DNA of 46,373 nt from G020354785 sp964521285 (GCA_964521285.1 CAZFQS010000026.1:1-46373); one strand, 5' to 3'; positions 35,768 through 45,654 are shown, counted from the first letter of the stretch. Numbers and translations: made by a program. Notes: a model not told the origin generated them from the sequence alone.

Positions 35768-36886
35768 ATGACTCAAAACAGATTAAAGATGGATAATTGT
35801 AATTTATATGGCAGGGGCTGTAAGAATCTTTCGTTAGAGTCAGCATTTAATATTGTATGCGAAAATCCGGGATGTAACAAACTTGACACATTTAACTGGT
35901 TAACAGATATCCCCGACTCATATCATAATACAGATCTGGTTGAAGTAAGATTTAAAAATACCCGCAAAGGAGTCTATAAAAATGTAAATAATCTGAAACT
36001 TAGAAAAGGTGATATTGTTGCGGTTGAAGCTTCTCCCGGACATGATATTGGTGTTGTTTCATTAACAGGAGTGCTGGTTTTAATACACCTTAAGGCAAAT
36101 AATGTTGATATTGAAAATCTGGAACCCAAGAAGATTTATAGAAAGGTTAAACAGACCGACATTGATAAATGGAAAAAGGCCATTTCTCTTGAACAATCCA
36201 CTATGCTGAGAGCGCGCAAGATTGCTGAAGAACTTAAGCTTGAAATGAAAATTGGCGATGTTGAATATCAGGGAGATCAGACCAAAGCTATTTTCTATTA
36301 TATTGCGGATGACAGGGTTGATTTCAGGGAATTGATTAAAGTCCTTGCTAATGAGTTTAAAATAAGAGTTGAGATGCGGCAAATAGGGGCCAGACAGGAA
36401 GCCGGAAGGATTGGGGGTATAGGGACCTGTGGCCGTGAATTATGTTGTTCAACACATATTTCAAACTTTGTTTCGGTAACAACCAGCGCAGCCCGTTACC
36501 AGGGAATGTCACTTAATCCCCAGAAATTAGCTGGCCAGTGCAGTAAACTTAAATGTTGCCTCAATTACGAATTAAATGCATATCTTGACGCCCAGAAAGA
36601 TTTTCCTGATATTTCTATTCCTCTTGAAACAGAAAATGGTAAGGCATATCACCAAAAGACAGATGTTTTTAACAGACTCATGTGGTATTCATATGACAAG
36701 GAATCAGCATCTGAAGCTGCTTGCTTAACCATTGAAACGGTAAAGGAAATTATTGAACTTAATAAAAAAGGTGAAAAAGTAAAAAAACTTGAAAGCTTTG
36801 AATATGTTAAAATTTCACCAATTATTGATTATCATAATATTGCTGATGAAGAAAGCTTGAAACGATTTGAAGATCACCCTGAGTAA
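35768..36886 (+). CDS. PSP1/RicT-like regulatory iron-sulfur protein
   Basis: About 373 residues from ATG 35768. A TTG eight codons earlier or an ATG at 35789 are alternatives; the latter gives MDNCNLYG. The PSP1 domain contains GTCGRELCC (about 215-225), GQCSKLKCCLNYE (about 260-272) and the RMQIGARQE-like MRQIGARQEAG segment. This matches RicT/YaaT of the RicAFT complex, which binds Fe-S clusters and helps RNase Y in Gram-positives. Its role in Bacteroidota is unclear. The PSP1-gldH order seen here is familiar from this phylum. Confidence 0.87.
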   Translation: MTQNRLKMDNCNLYGRGCKNLSLESAFNIVCENPGCNKLDTFNWLTDIPDSYHNTDLVEVRFKNTRKGVYKNVNNLKLRKGDIVAVEASPGHDIGVVSLTGVLVLIHLKANNVDIENLEPKKIYRKVKQTDIDKWKKAISLEQSTMLRARKIAEELKLEMKIGDVEYQGDQTKAIFYYIADDRVDFRELIKVLANEFKIRVEMRQIGARQEAGRIGGIGTCGRELCCSTHISNFVSVTTSAARYQGMSLNPQKLAGQCSKLKCCLNYELNAYLDAQKDFPDISIPLETENGKAYHQKTDVFNRLMWYSYDKESASEAACLTIETVKEIIELNKKGEKVKKLESFEYVKISPIIDYHNIADEESLKRFEDHPE

Positions 36887-36919
36887 ATAACCAGACAAAA
36901 AACCTCTAAGAAGAAGCTG

Positions 36920-37402
36920 ATGCACAAAAACAATATCCTCAATTTAATCGGGTCATTGGCATTTCTTTGCTTGTTACTCTTATCATGTGATAAAAACAGA
37001 GTATTTGATCAAAATATTAAAATACCGGGTAGTATATGGAATAAAGAAAATATAATTCAATTCAAGGTCAATATTTCAGATACTGTAAGTTCTCATAATA
37101 TTTATATAAATCTCAGGAATGGAAGTAAATACACATATAGTAATATATTTTTATTTATTTCTACTCACGCTCCCAATGGAGTTTCTATCAGAGATACTTT
37201 TGAAATTACACTGGCTGATGCTAAAGGCAACTGGCTGGGAAAAGGAATTGGAAATGCTTTTAGTAATCAGGTTTTATATCTTAAAAACATAAGGTTCCCA
37301 TTCAGAGGCATATATGTCTTTGATATTGAGCAGGCTATGTGGAATGCTAAATTAGCTCATATCACTGATGTAGGCCTTAGAATAGAAAAGGGCATTAATT
37401 AG
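36920..37402 (+). CDS. gldH: Gliding motility lipoprotein GldH
   Basis: 160 residues. A lipoprotein signal ends at Cys23 (LLLLSCDKN). The mature part has the GldH pattern (VFDQNIKIPGSIWNKENII, then YTYSNIFLFI and GNAFSNQVLYLKNIRFP). GldH is required for gliding in Flavobacterium and is a widely conserved partner of the type IX system. Its place after a PSP1 gene supports the call. This organism need not glide, since non-gliding members keep gldH. Confidence 0.88.
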   Translation: MHKNNILNLIGSLAFLCLLLLSCDKNRVFDQNIKIPGSIWNKENIIQFKVNISDTVSSHNIYINLRNGSKYTYSNIFLFISTHAPNGVSIRDTFEITLADAKGNWLGKGIGNAFSNQVLYLKNIRFPFRGIYVFDIEQAMWNAKLAHITDVGLRIEKGIN

Positions 37403-37460
37403 TATTTTAAATTTGCCGGATCAATTTATTATTACATAATCTCCTAATCATAATCTAATA

Positions 37461-38159
37461 ATGACAAAGAGAAAATTAGAGAGATTTGAGGAAATGAAAG
37501 GATTTAGTAATGTCTTACAGCCGGCATTTGATGAAGTTTGCCATAAAGATTTCAGACTTAAGGGTAGATGGAACAGGGATTTTTTTGGAAATAATAATCC
37601 AATTATCCTGGAACTGGGTTGCGGCAAAGGAGAATACACAATCGAACTGGCTAAAAGATTTAAAGATATAAATTACATAGGAATTGACATTAAAGGAGCC
37701 AGAATATGGAAAGGAGCGAAAAAAGCACTCACTGAGACCCTTAATAATGCAGCTTTTTTAAGAACACGTATTGAATTAATTAATTCTTTTTTTAACACAA
37801 ATGAGATTGATGAGATATGGATTACTTTCCCGGATCCTCAGCCAAAAAATAAAAAGAAAAGACTTACCTCCAGCAGATTCCTGAATTCATATAAAAAATT
37901 TCTAAAACAAAATGGCTTTATACATTTGAAAACAGATAATGAATCCCTGTATAATTACACAATGAAAATGTTAAATCATAACAAACTGGAAATTGACTAC
38001 TTTACAGAAAATTTATACGATTCCTTTAATGAGGATGAAATATTATCTGTTAAAACATATTATGAAACCAAATACCTGGAGCAAGATTTAAGAATCTATT
38101 ATTTAAAATTTAAGTTGAAAAACAAATCCCGTATTGAAGAGATTATCGAAAATGAATGA
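37461..38159 (+). CDS. trmB: tRNA (guanine-N7-)-methyltransferase
   Basis: 232 residues. The SAM-binding motif LELGCGKGEYTIELAKRF (about 50-68), IGIDIKGARIW, and the substrate motif WITFPDPQPKNKKKRLTSSR (about 115-134) identify TrmB, which makes m7G46 in tRNA. Its stop overlaps the start of the following gene. Confidence 0.95.
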   Translation: MTKRKLERFEEMKGFSNVLQPAFDEVCHKDFRLKGRWNRDFFGNNNPIILELGCGKGEYTIELAKRFKDINYIGIDIKGARIWKGAKKALTETLNNAAFLRTRIELINSFFNTNEIDEIWITFPDPQPKNKKKRLTSSRFLNSYKKFLKQNGFIHLKTDNESLYNYTMKMLNHNKLEIDYFTENLYDSFNEDEILSVKTYYETKYLEQDLRIYYLKFKLKNKSRIEEIIENE

Positions 38160-38484
38160 TGAAAATTTTTTTCAAAAGGTCTATAATGTTACAAGGCAAA
38201 TCCCTTGCGGACGTATAACAACATATGGAGCTATAGCAAAATTTATAGGTTCTCCCCAGTCCTCAAGGATGGTAGGATGGGCTTTAAACAATATCAGTTT
38301 CAGTGAAGATATTATTCCGGCTCACAGAGTAGTCAACAGAATTGGTTTACTTACAGGGAAACATCATTTTCGTTATGAGACATTAATGCAGGAATTGCTT
38401 GAAAGTGAAGGAGTAAAAGTTAAAAATGATAAAATAGTAAATTTTAAAAAACTATTCTGGAATCCTAGTAAAGAATTAATCTAA
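38152..38484 (+). CDS. MGMT-fold alkyltransferase-like protein (no active-site Cys)
   Basis: About 110 residues from ATG 38152, overlapping the trmB stop by 8 bases; this start is preferred to an upstream TTG. The DNA-binding half of O6-methylguanine methyltransferase is present (FFQKVYNVTRQIPCGRITTY, GWALNN). At the active-site motif PCHR the Cys is replaced by Ala: IPAHRVVNRIG. Such alkyltransferase-like proteins cannot accept the alkyl group; they bind damaged bases and hand them to nucleotide excision repair. It may be translationally coupled to trmB. Confidence 0.85.
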   Translation: MNDENFFQKVYNVTRQIPCGRITTYGAIAKFIGSPQSSRMVGWALNNISFSEDIIPAHRVVNRIGLLTGKHHFRYETLMQELLESEGVKVKNDKIVNFKKLFWNPSKELI

Positions 38485-38514
38485 ATAAAATTAAGTTTAT
38501 TATTTTATTATATT

Positions 38515-38522
38515 TAACTTTG
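38515..38522 (+). promoter_or_regulatory. Possible -7 box for the nifU-like gene
   Basis: TAACTTTG matches TAnnTTTG well, 73 bases before the start codon. Confidence 0.5.
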
Positions 38523-38595
38523 CGAACGTTAAATATTGAATAATTGCAGGTTTTAAATAAGCTATTAAAATATATGACTATCAAAAGTTAAAAAG

Positions 38596-38844
38596 ATGGA
38601 TAATACAAAAAAACAAGAACTAATAAAGAAAGTAAATTCCGTTTTTGACATTATAAGGCCATACCTGAAAGCTGACGGAGGAGATGTTACATTAGTAGAT
38701 ATTACTGATGATATGTCAGTAAAAGTAAAATTAACAGGAGCCTGCCATGGTTGCCCCTTTAGTATGATGACTCTTAAATCAGGAATTGAACAGACTGTAA
38801 AAGAAAAAATCCCGGAACTAAAAGAAGTCATAGCAGTTGATTAA
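38596..38844 (+). CDS. NifU C-terminal domain iron-sulfur scaffold protein
   Basis: 82 residues, a stand-alone NifU C-terminal (Nfu-type) domain. The cluster-binding C-x2-C is in GACHGCPFSMMTLKSGIEQ (about 49-67), with the conserved IRPYLKADGGDV before it. It receives or transfers Fe-S clusters. The next gene begins 5 bases later on the same strand, so they may share a transcript. Confidence 0.92.
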   Translation: MDNTKKQELIKKVNSVFDIIRPYLKADGGDVTLVDITDDMSVKVKLTGACHGCPFSMMTLKSGIEQTVKEKIPELKEVIAVD

Positions 38845-38849
38845 TATAT

Positions 38850-39491
38850 ATGAATAAAAAACAAGATTATGCAACTGAAATAACGCTTTCGGTTAGCAAA
38901 ACTTATTTATATTCATTGTATTTATTAGTCCCGATAATTATCTTTTTTTTCATACCTTATATAGTTATCTGGGGCGCTGACCTTATTAATTACTGGTCAG
39001 CCAAAATAATCCAGCTTAAAAGCAATTTTATATTATCTAACTTTATATATCATATTTTTAGATACTTGTTCTGGACCTTAATGATTTTAATATCAGGCAT
39101 ATTGATGCACGAAATGCTGCATGGATTTATATGGATTTTTTTCACTAAAAAAGGATTTCGTTCACTGTCATTTGGAATTATGAAACCAGATTTGGCACCA
39201 TATATTCATTGTAATGAACCATTACCTGTAAATGCATATAGAACAGGAATAATAATGCCAGGAACTGTTCTGGGCATTTTTCCGTTAATAATCGGGATAA
39301 TAACCGGGAATTTTAAGATCTTTATCTTTGGATTTTTTTTTACCTGGGCTGCATCGGGAGATTTTATTGTATTATGGTTAATCAGGCATCTTAAAGCCCC
39401 GGTTATGGTACAGGATCATCCTGAGCTTGTAGGATGTCTGATTTTAAAGGTAAATGATCAGTCTGAAGAAATTGAAGGAAAAAATAAATAG
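38850..39491 (+). CDS. DUF3267-type membrane protein (putative zinc metallopeptidase)
   Basis: 213 residues with about five transmembrane helices. The second helix is followed by ILMHEMLHGFIW, an HEMLH pattern as in zinc-binding membrane proteins of the DUF3267 family, and a later segment carries RTGIIMPGTVLGIFPLI. Family members are predicted membrane metalloproteases; activity is not shown. It follows the NifU-like gene directly. Confidence 0.75.
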   Translation: MNKKQDYATEITLSVSKTYLYSLYLLVPIIIFFFIPYIVIWGADLINYWSAKIIQLKSNFILSNFIYHIFRYLFWTLMILISGILMHEMLHGFIWIFFTKKGFRSLSFGIMKPDLAPYIHCNEPLPVNAYRTGIIMPGTVLGIFPLIIGIITGNFKIFIFGFFFTWAASGDFIVLWLIRHLKAPVMVQDHPELVGCLILKVNDQSEEIEGKNK

Positions 39492-39545
39492 CTTACAAAA
39501 TATGTTAATTAATTTTCAGTTTATACTAAACCATATGAACTGCTA

Positions 39546-42206
39546 ATGCGGAATAAAAAAATATATATTTACTGGTTATTAATACTTTTTGTTTTGTTTG
39601 CCGGATGCTCAACGCAAAAGAATACATTCGTTACACGTACATACCATAATATCACTGCCAAATATAATATATTGTTTAACGGAGATGTAAGTTTTGCCAA
39701 AGGTATGAAAAAGATTGAAGATTCCTTTAAGGATGATTATTCAGAGGTATTGCCAATTTTTATATATAGTGATGAAGAATTAGTAAAGTCCATATCACCT
39801 GAAATGGACAAAACGATAAAAAAGGGGACAAAACTGGTATCCTTACATTCTATTACGGTTAAGCCAAAGTTGAAGAGCAGTAAAGCCTTATCACAAAAGA
39901 AAAGAACATTTTATAACAAGAAGGAATTTAACAAATGGGTAGATAATAATTATCTGTTAATGGGCAAGGCTCATTTTTATAAACATGATTTTAATCTGGC
40001 TCAGGAAACATTCAGATTTATACTTAATGAATTCAAAAATGAGGAAATCACATATAATGCGCAATTATGGCTTGCCCGAATATATAATGAAACAGGTGAA
40101 TATAAAAGTTCAGAAGAAATTCTAACCTTACTTGAAAAAGATGAAAACCTGCCCAGGCGTCTTAAAGTCGATTTTCATACTACACTGGCTGACTTTTATT
40201 TAAAACAGAATAATGTATCCGGTGCAATATTACACCTGGAAAAAGCAAAAGACAAAGTAAAAAAGAAAAGACTAAAAGTCCGTTATACTTTCATTCTGGC
40301 TCAATTGTACGAAAAAGAAGGGATGCATAAGAAAGCATCCGATTTATACCATAAGGTTACCAGGATGAATCCGCATTATGAAATGACATTTAATGCTAAA
40401 ATTAATCGTGCTTTAGCTTATGAAAAGGGCTATGGGTCTGTAAAAGAAATTGAAGGGCAGTTGAGCAGAATGCTGAAAGATGATAAAAACTCTGAATACC
40501 AGGATCAAATCTATTATGCCCTGGGAAATATCGCATATAAAGAAGGCAATATTTCAAAGGCTATAAAACAATATAAAAAATCAGTTCAATATAATGTTAA
40601 TAATATAACCCAGAAAACTCATTCTTATCTGACTCTGGCTGACCTCTATTACGAAATGCCTGAATATGTCAATGCCCAGGCATATTATGACAGTGCAGTA
40701 ACATTAATAGATATAGACTATCCCGATTATGATATTATATATGCAAAATCGAAAAGTTTAAACTCACTGGTAAAAGAAATTAATACTGTTAATTTGGAAG
40801 ATAGCGTGCAAAGACTGGCTAAACTGCCAAAGGATGAATTACTAAGTTATATAGATAATCTTATCGAGCAGGTTAAAAAGAAAGAACAGGAAGAGATAAT
40901 AAAAAAACAGGAACAGGCCCTGAATAAACAATTCGGATATAATATGGGAACCGACAGGAGGACAACACAACAAGGTTTTTCAGAAGGAGTACAATGGTAC
41001 TTTTATAACGAGACAGCAAGAAGCCTGGGATATAAGGAATTTAAACTTAAATGGGGAAACAGGAAACTTGAAGACAACTGGAGGCGGGCAAATAAGAATG
41101 TGATAAGTTTCGGTGAGAGTGTCAGCACTGAAGATTCAGATTTTATAACAGATGAGGAATCTAAAAATAGTAAAATACTAAGTAATAAATCAAGAGAATT
41201 CTATTTAAGAAATATCCCGCTTACAGATTCAATGCTCGAAATATCTCACAGACTAATTGAAACAGCACTTTACAATATGGGTTTGATATACAAAAACGAA
41301 CTTAAAGACTTTGGAAAAGCAATTGAGTCATTTAAGGAGCTGATAAAAAGATATCCTGATTCAGAATATTTATTAACTTCTTATTATTACCTCTATGATA
41401 TTTATATTAAGGAAAATAATAAGGCTATGGTAGAAATGTATAAAAACAGAATAATCAGCCAGTTTCCTAACAGTACTTACGCCAAATTATTAACAAATCC
41501 TGATTATTTTAAAGAAATTGAGGCAGGACAAAATAAGATACAAAACTACTATACTGAAACATACAACAATTATCTTAATAAACAGTATAACAATGTAATT
41601 CAGCAAACAGAGTATGCTATTGAAACATACCCTGATGACAAACTGGTTCCGCAATTTGCATATTTAAGGACATTGTCAATCGGGAGAACCAGAGATATTA
41701 AGACTTTTAAAGAGGAATTATATAATATTATATCCACTTATCCCAGGACTGAGGTTGCTGATGATGCAAAAAATATTATTGCATTTCTCGATAAAGAACA
41801 TCCTGATATTAAAGAAGAAGAAGAAAAAGAAATAGCAATAGCATTATATGAATATTCCGAAAATACAGAACATTTTTTTGCATTCGTTTTAAATAAAGGA
41901 ATAAATGCTAACCAGCTAATGTTTAATATTATAAACTTCAACCTGGATAATTTTGATGACTTAAACTTAAAAGTAGAAAGTAGTGAATTGAATAGCAGTC
42001 AGGATATAATTACGGTTATTTCATTTAAGAATAAAGCTCAGGCACTAAATTATTATAATAAGGCATCCTCTAATGATTCTATTTTTAAAGATGTTAATAA
42101 AGAGGGGTTGTCAAAGATGGTAATATCTGCAGGTAATTTGAATATATTGAAAACAGATAAATCTGCTGACAGATATCTCAAGTTCTTTAATGAATATTAT
42201 GAGTAA
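39546..42206 (+). CDS. sprE: Type IX secretion lipoprotein SprE/PorW
   Basis: 886 residues. A lipoprotein signal ends at Cys21 (FAGCSTQ). The first 60 residues after it (FVTRTYHNITAKYNILFNGD) match SprE/PorW, and TPR-type repeats run through most of the protein (about 135-470 and 560-760), with a basic/Gln-rich linker near 450-475. The C-terminus has a short alpha/beta domain (NQLMFNIINFNLDN). SprE/PorW is an outer-membrane lipoprotein that links the trans-envelope motor to the type IX translocon and is needed for gliding and secretion. porX begins 7 bases after the stop. Confidence 0.88.
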   Translation: MRNKKIYIYWLLILFVLFAGCSTQKNTFVTRTYHNITAKYNILFNGDVSFAKGMKKIEDSFKDDYSEVLPIFIYSDEELVKSISPEMDKTIKKGTKLVSLHSITVKPKLKSSKALSQKKRTFYNKKEFNKWVDNNYLLMGKAHFYKHDFNLAQETFRFILNEFKNEEITYNAQLWLARIYNETGEYKSSEEILTLLEKDENLPRRLKVDFHTTLADFYLKQNNVSGAILHLEKAKDKVKKKRLKVRYTFILAQLYEKEGMHKKASDLYHKVTRMNPHYEMTFNAKINRALAYEKGYGSVKEIEGQLSRMLKDDKNSEYQDQIYYALGNIAYKEGNISKAIKQYKKSVQYNVNNITQKTHSYLTLADLYYEMPEYVNAQAYYDSAVTLIDIDYPDYDIIYAKSKSLNSLVKEINTVNLEDSVQRLAKLPKDELLSYIDNLIEQVKKKEQEEIIKKQEQALNKQFGYNMGTDRRTTQQGFSEGVQWYFYNETARSLGYKEFKLKWGNRKLEDNWRRANKNVISFGESVSTEDSDFITDEESKNSKILSNKSREFYLRNIPLTDSMLEISHRLIETALYNMGLIYKNELKDFGKAIESFKELIKRYPDSEYLLTSYYYLYDIYIKENNKAMVEMYKNRIISQFPNSTYAKLLTNPDYFKEIEAGQNKIQNYYTETYNNYLNKQYNNVIQQTEYAIETYPDDKLVPQFAYLRTLSIGRTRDIKTFKEELYNIISTYPRTEVADDAKNIIAFLDKEHPDIKEEEEKEIAIALYEYSENTEHFFAFVLNKGINANQLMFNIINFNLDNFDDLNLKVESSELNSSQDIITVISFKNKAQALNYYNKASSNDSIFKDVNKEGLSKMVISAGNLNILKTDKSADRYLKFFNEYYE

Positions 42207-42213
42207 GAATTCC

Positions 42214-43767
42214 ATGAAGAAAATAAGAATTTTATGGACAGATGATGAGATTGATCTGTTAAAACCCTATATCCTTTTTCTTGAAGAAAAGGGTTACCAG
42301 GTGATGACAGCAAGCAATGGAGATGATGCTATTGATCTGGTAAAAAATTATCATTTTGATATAGTATTTCTGGATGAACATATGCCGGGATTAAGTGGAA
42401 TTGAAACCCTGAATATAATTAAGAGCTATAGTTCAAACTTACCTGTTGTAATGATAACCAAGAGTGAAGAAGAAAATATCATGGACGCAGCTATTGGTTC
42501 CAAGATAGCTGATTATCTAATTAAACCGGTAAATCCAAATCAAATCTTACTAATAATAAAGAAGAATATTGAAACCAAGCAATTAATAACCAAGGAAACA
42601 ACCTCAGCTTACAGGTCAGAGTTTTCAAAAATCGGAATGAAGGTGAATAACGCTTCGACATTTGATGACTGGGTTGACATCTATAAGACCTTAATCTACT
42701 GGGAACTGGAGCTTGAAAAATCTATTGACAGCGGGATGAATGATATCTTTAATATGCAGAAATCTGAAGCAGATCTGGAATTTGGCAAATTCATTAAAAA
42801 GAACTATCTATCATGGTTTAATAAGAGTGAACAAAACCGGCCTTTAATTTCTCCCAATGTTTTTAAAGAAAAGGTTTTTCCATTAGTTGATGATAACAAT
42901 AAAGTAATAGTTATCATTATAGATAATCTGAGATATGATCAATGGAAGACTATCTATCCTACTATTAATGATTATTTTATTACTGAAAGTGATGAAATAT
43001 ACTGCAGTATTCTCCCCACTGCTACTCATTATTCAAGAAATTCCATGTTTGCCGGATTAATGCCACTGGAAATTCAGAAATTAAATCCTGAACTCTGGCT
43101 CAATGACGATGAAGAAGGAGCAAAAAATCTGAATGAAGAAGAATTACTCAGGAAACAAATTAACAGGTTAGGAAAAAAATACAGGTCCTATTATGCAAAA
43201 GTAAACAATTCAAAAACCGGCAAAAAACTTGTGGAAAATTTCTCTAACATCTTAAATAATGAACTGATTGTTATAGTTTATAATTTTGTAGATTTTCTTT
43301 CTCATGCAAATACCGAAATGAATATGATTCGTGAACTGGCAGTCAATGATTCGGCTTACCGCTCACTTACTTTATCATGGTTTAATCATTCCCATCTACT
43401 GGATTTAATTAAACAACTTGCTGAGAAAAATATAAAAGTTATTTTCACAACTGACCATGGTACGTTAAGAGTTAATAATCCGATTAAGGTTATAGGTGAC
43501 AGAAAAGCTTCAGTGAACCTCAGATACAAAATGGGTAAAAACCTGAATTATAATCCCAGGGAGGTTTTTGAAATAAAAGATCCCCACACTGCCCACCTGC
43601 CTAAATCAAATGTAAGTTCAAGATTTATTTTTGCCTCGAATTCTGACTACTTCGTTTATCCAAAGAATTACAATTATTATGCAAATTATTACAACAATAC
43701 ATATCAACATGGCGGCATATCAATGGAAGAAATGTTAATTCCCCTGATTACATTGATTTCCAGATAG
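42214..43767 (+). CDS. porX: Type IX secretion response regulator PorX (REC + PglZ)
   Basis: About 517 residues from ATG 42214, which aligns with the usual PorX start; ATGs at 42190 and 42199 overlap the sprE stop. The receiver domain (1-125) has acidic D10-D11, phosphoacceptor Asp54 (FLDEHMPG) and TKSEEEN/KPVNP sites. The C-terminal PglZ/alkaline-phosphatase-fold part carries IIIDNLRYDQW, TATHYSRNSMF and FTTDHGT, the metal and nucleophile sites. PorX acts with histidine kinase PorY and SigP to control type IX genes and degrades signalling nucleotides. Its kinase is not in this window. Confidence 0.92.
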   Translation: MKKIRILWTDDEIDLLKPYILFLEEKGYQVMTASNGDDAIDLVKNYHFDIVFLDEHMPGLSGIETLNIIKSYSSNLPVVMITKSEEENIMDAAIGSKIADYLIKPVNPNQILLIIKKNIETKQLITKETTSAYRSEFSKIGMKVNNASTFDDWVDIYKTLIYWELELEKSIDSGMNDIFNMQKSEADLEFGKFIKKNYLSWFNKSEQNRPLISPNVFKEKVFPLVDDNNKVIVIIIDNLRYDQWKTIYPTINDYFITESDEIYCSILPTATHYSRNSMFAGLMPLEIQKLNPELWLNDDEEGAKNLNEEELLRKQINRLGKKYRSYYAKVNNSKTGKKLVENFSNILNNELIVIVYNFVDFLSHANTEMNMIRELAVNDSAYRSLTLSWFNHSHLLDLIKQLAEKNIKVIFTTDHGTLRVNNPIKVIGDRKASVNLRYKMGKNLNYNPREVFEIKDPHTAHLPKSNVSSRFIFASNSDYFVYPKNYNYYANYYNNTYQHGGISMEEMLIPLITLISR

Positions 43768-43816
43768 CTGGTAATATATAATATTTCGTTTGGTAAATTA
43801 TTACTTATCATACTTT

Positions 43817-44236
43817 ATGATTACTCTCCGGTTATACAACATTGAAAATATCTCTGAAACGGCAAAACAGTTCCTCGATTCTACCAGGGGATTTAAAAAA
43901 TTTGCTTTTTACGGGAAAATGGGGGCAGGTAAAACCACATTTATTATCGCCTTATGTAAGCAGTTAGGAGCTACAGACGTAATAAACAGTCCGACTTTTA
44001 CAATTATTAACGAATACCGGACCAGTAAGGGATCTATAATATATCATTTTGATTTTTACAGAATTAAGAGTCCGGATGAGCTCCTGGCAATAGGAATTGA
44101 AGATTATTTTTATGAAGATGTTTACTCTTTTATAGAATGGCCGGAAAAGGCTGAAAAGATACTGCCCCATAATATAATTAAAGTATATATTAAAGAAATA
44201 GATAAAAATAAAAGAGAATTAGAAATTCATATTTAA
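43817..44236 (+). CDS. tsaE: tRNA threonylcarbamoyladenosine biosynthesis ATPase TsaE
   Basis: About 139 residues from ATG 43817, preferred over a TTG nine codons earlier. The P-loop GKMGAGKTTF (about 33-42), NSPTFTIINEY and the IEWPEKAEKILP segment are the TsaE pattern. With TsaB/C/D it makes t6A37 in tRNA. It lies 49 bases after porX on the same strand. Confidence 0.93.
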   Translation: MITLRLYNIENISETAKQFLDSTRGFKKFAFYGKMGAGKTTFIIALCKQLGATDVINSPTFTIINEYRTSKGSIIYHFDFYRIKSPDELLAIGIEDYFYEDVYSFIEWPEKAEKILPHNIIKVYIKEIDKNKRELEIHI

Positions 44237-44326
44237 TTTATAAATTATAAATCAAAGCATTACAGAAATATTTTGTTTTATAACTCAATTACCTGTTACT
44301 GTCTTTCTTATATTTAAACGAATTCT

Positions 44327-44334
44327 TAATTTTG
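44327..44334 (+). promoter_or_regulatory. Possible -7 box for ald
   Basis: TAATTTTG matches TAnnTTTG, about 76 bases before the alanine dehydrogenase start. Confidence 0.4.
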
Positions 44335-44409
44335 TTTAATTTTAAAATAGTTTTTTAAATTATCTTAACTAAATTGCTTAATATATTTAATACTAAAGAA
44401 TAAACCCTA

Positions 44410-45633
44410 ATGGTTGCACAGAAGCCCGAATCTTCAAATGTACCCCTTATGTATGGTGGTATTCTGCCCCAGGAAGAAATGCTGGAAATTGGAAAAAAGC
44501 ATAAAAAATTAACTATAGGTATTCCAAAAGATAATCATAACCTGGAACGAAGAGTTTCTTTAACTCCCGAGGCTGTTGAAGTACTTGTAAATAACGGGCA
44601 TGATGTTTTGATGGAAACAAAGGCAGGTGAAGGTGCCAGGTACTCAGACACAGATTATAGTGAGGGCGGTGGATTTATAATTGAAAATAAGAAACAGGTT
44701 CTCAATGCCGACATTATTTTAAAGGTAGCACCTTTAAGTAATGAAGAAATAAGCATGCTCAAAGGTGATCAGCTGATCATTACATCACTTCAGATGAATA
44801 ATCAGAAAAAGGACTATATAAGAAAACTGATGGATAAAAAAGTGACAGCCATCGCTTTTGAGCACATGAAGGATGAATTTAACTGCTTCCCTGTGTTACA
44901 ATCTATGAGAGCTATTGCCGGGAACACAGCAATTATTGTTGCAGGGGAATATTTAAGTAATAACACGGGAGGTAAAGGAGTTATGCTAGGGGGTATTTCC
45001 GGCATAACACCAACCGAAGTAGTAATAATTGGGGCCAGTACTGCCGGAGAATATGCGGCGAGAGCAGCTATTGGTTTTGGTGCTATTGTAAAGGTTTTTG
45101 ATAATTCTCCGCATAAACTTGAAGATCTGCAGAAAAATCTGGGGCACAGGATATTTACCTCAATATTTCATCCACAGGTATTGGGAAGGGCCCTCAAATC
45201 TGCTGATGTATTAATTGGTGCAATAAATTTATTTGATAAGGGACCACGATATTTTATCACGGAGGATATGGTTAAAGAAATGAAAAAAGGATCAATAATT
45301 ATTGATCTCAGTATAGATCAGGGAGGTTGTATTGAGACCGCTGAATGTCGCTCACATAAAGATCCGGTTTATACCAAACATGACGTTATTCACTACAGCA
45401 TCACCAATCTGCCTTCCAGAGTGGCCAGAACAGCATCAATTGCCCTTAGTAATATAATTTCTCCCATACTTGTGAATATTGGTAACTCAGGGGGGATTAA
45501 ACCCTTTTTAAAAGCCAATCTTGGCGTTCGCCACGGAGTATATATCTATAATGGTATACTTACTAATGAAAATATAGGTAATCGTTTTGAAATACCTTCA
45601 AAAGATATTGATTTATTAATGGCTGCTTTTTAA
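44410..45633 (+). CDS. ald: Alanine dehydrogenase
   Basis: 407 residues, about 35 longer at the N-terminus than classic Ald. The substrate domain (GIPKDNHNLERRVSLTPEAV) and catalytic region (AFEHMKDEF) are followed by the Rossmann NAD site (VVIIGASTAGEYAARAAIGF), then IDLSIDQGGCIET and HYSITNLPSRVARTAS. It interconverts alanine and pyruvate with NAD. The NAD loop is GAS-x-A-G rather than GGGxVG, a variant seen in Bacteroidota homologues. Monocistronic. Confidence 0.9.
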   Translation: MVAQKPESSNVPLMYGGILPQEEMLEIGKKHKKLTIGIPKDNHNLERRVSLTPEAVEVLVNNGHDVLMETKAGEGARYSDTDYSEGGGFIIENKKQVLNADIILKVAPLSNEEISMLKGDQLIITSLQMNNQKKDYIRKLMDKKVTAIAFEHMKDEFNCFPVLQSMRAIAGNTAIIVAGEYLSNNTGGKGVMLGGISGITPTEVVIIGASTAGEYAARAAIGFGAIVKVFDNSPHKLEDLQKNLGHRIFTSIFHPQVLGRALKSADVLIGAINLFDKGPRYFITEDMVKEMKKGSIIIDLSIDQGGCIETAECRSHKDPVYTKHDVIHYSITNLPSRVARTASIALSNIISPILVNIGNSGGIKPFLKANLGVRHGVYIYNGILTNENIGNRFEIPSKDIDLLMAAF

Positions 45634-45654
45634 TTTTATTTTTTCTTATTTTTA

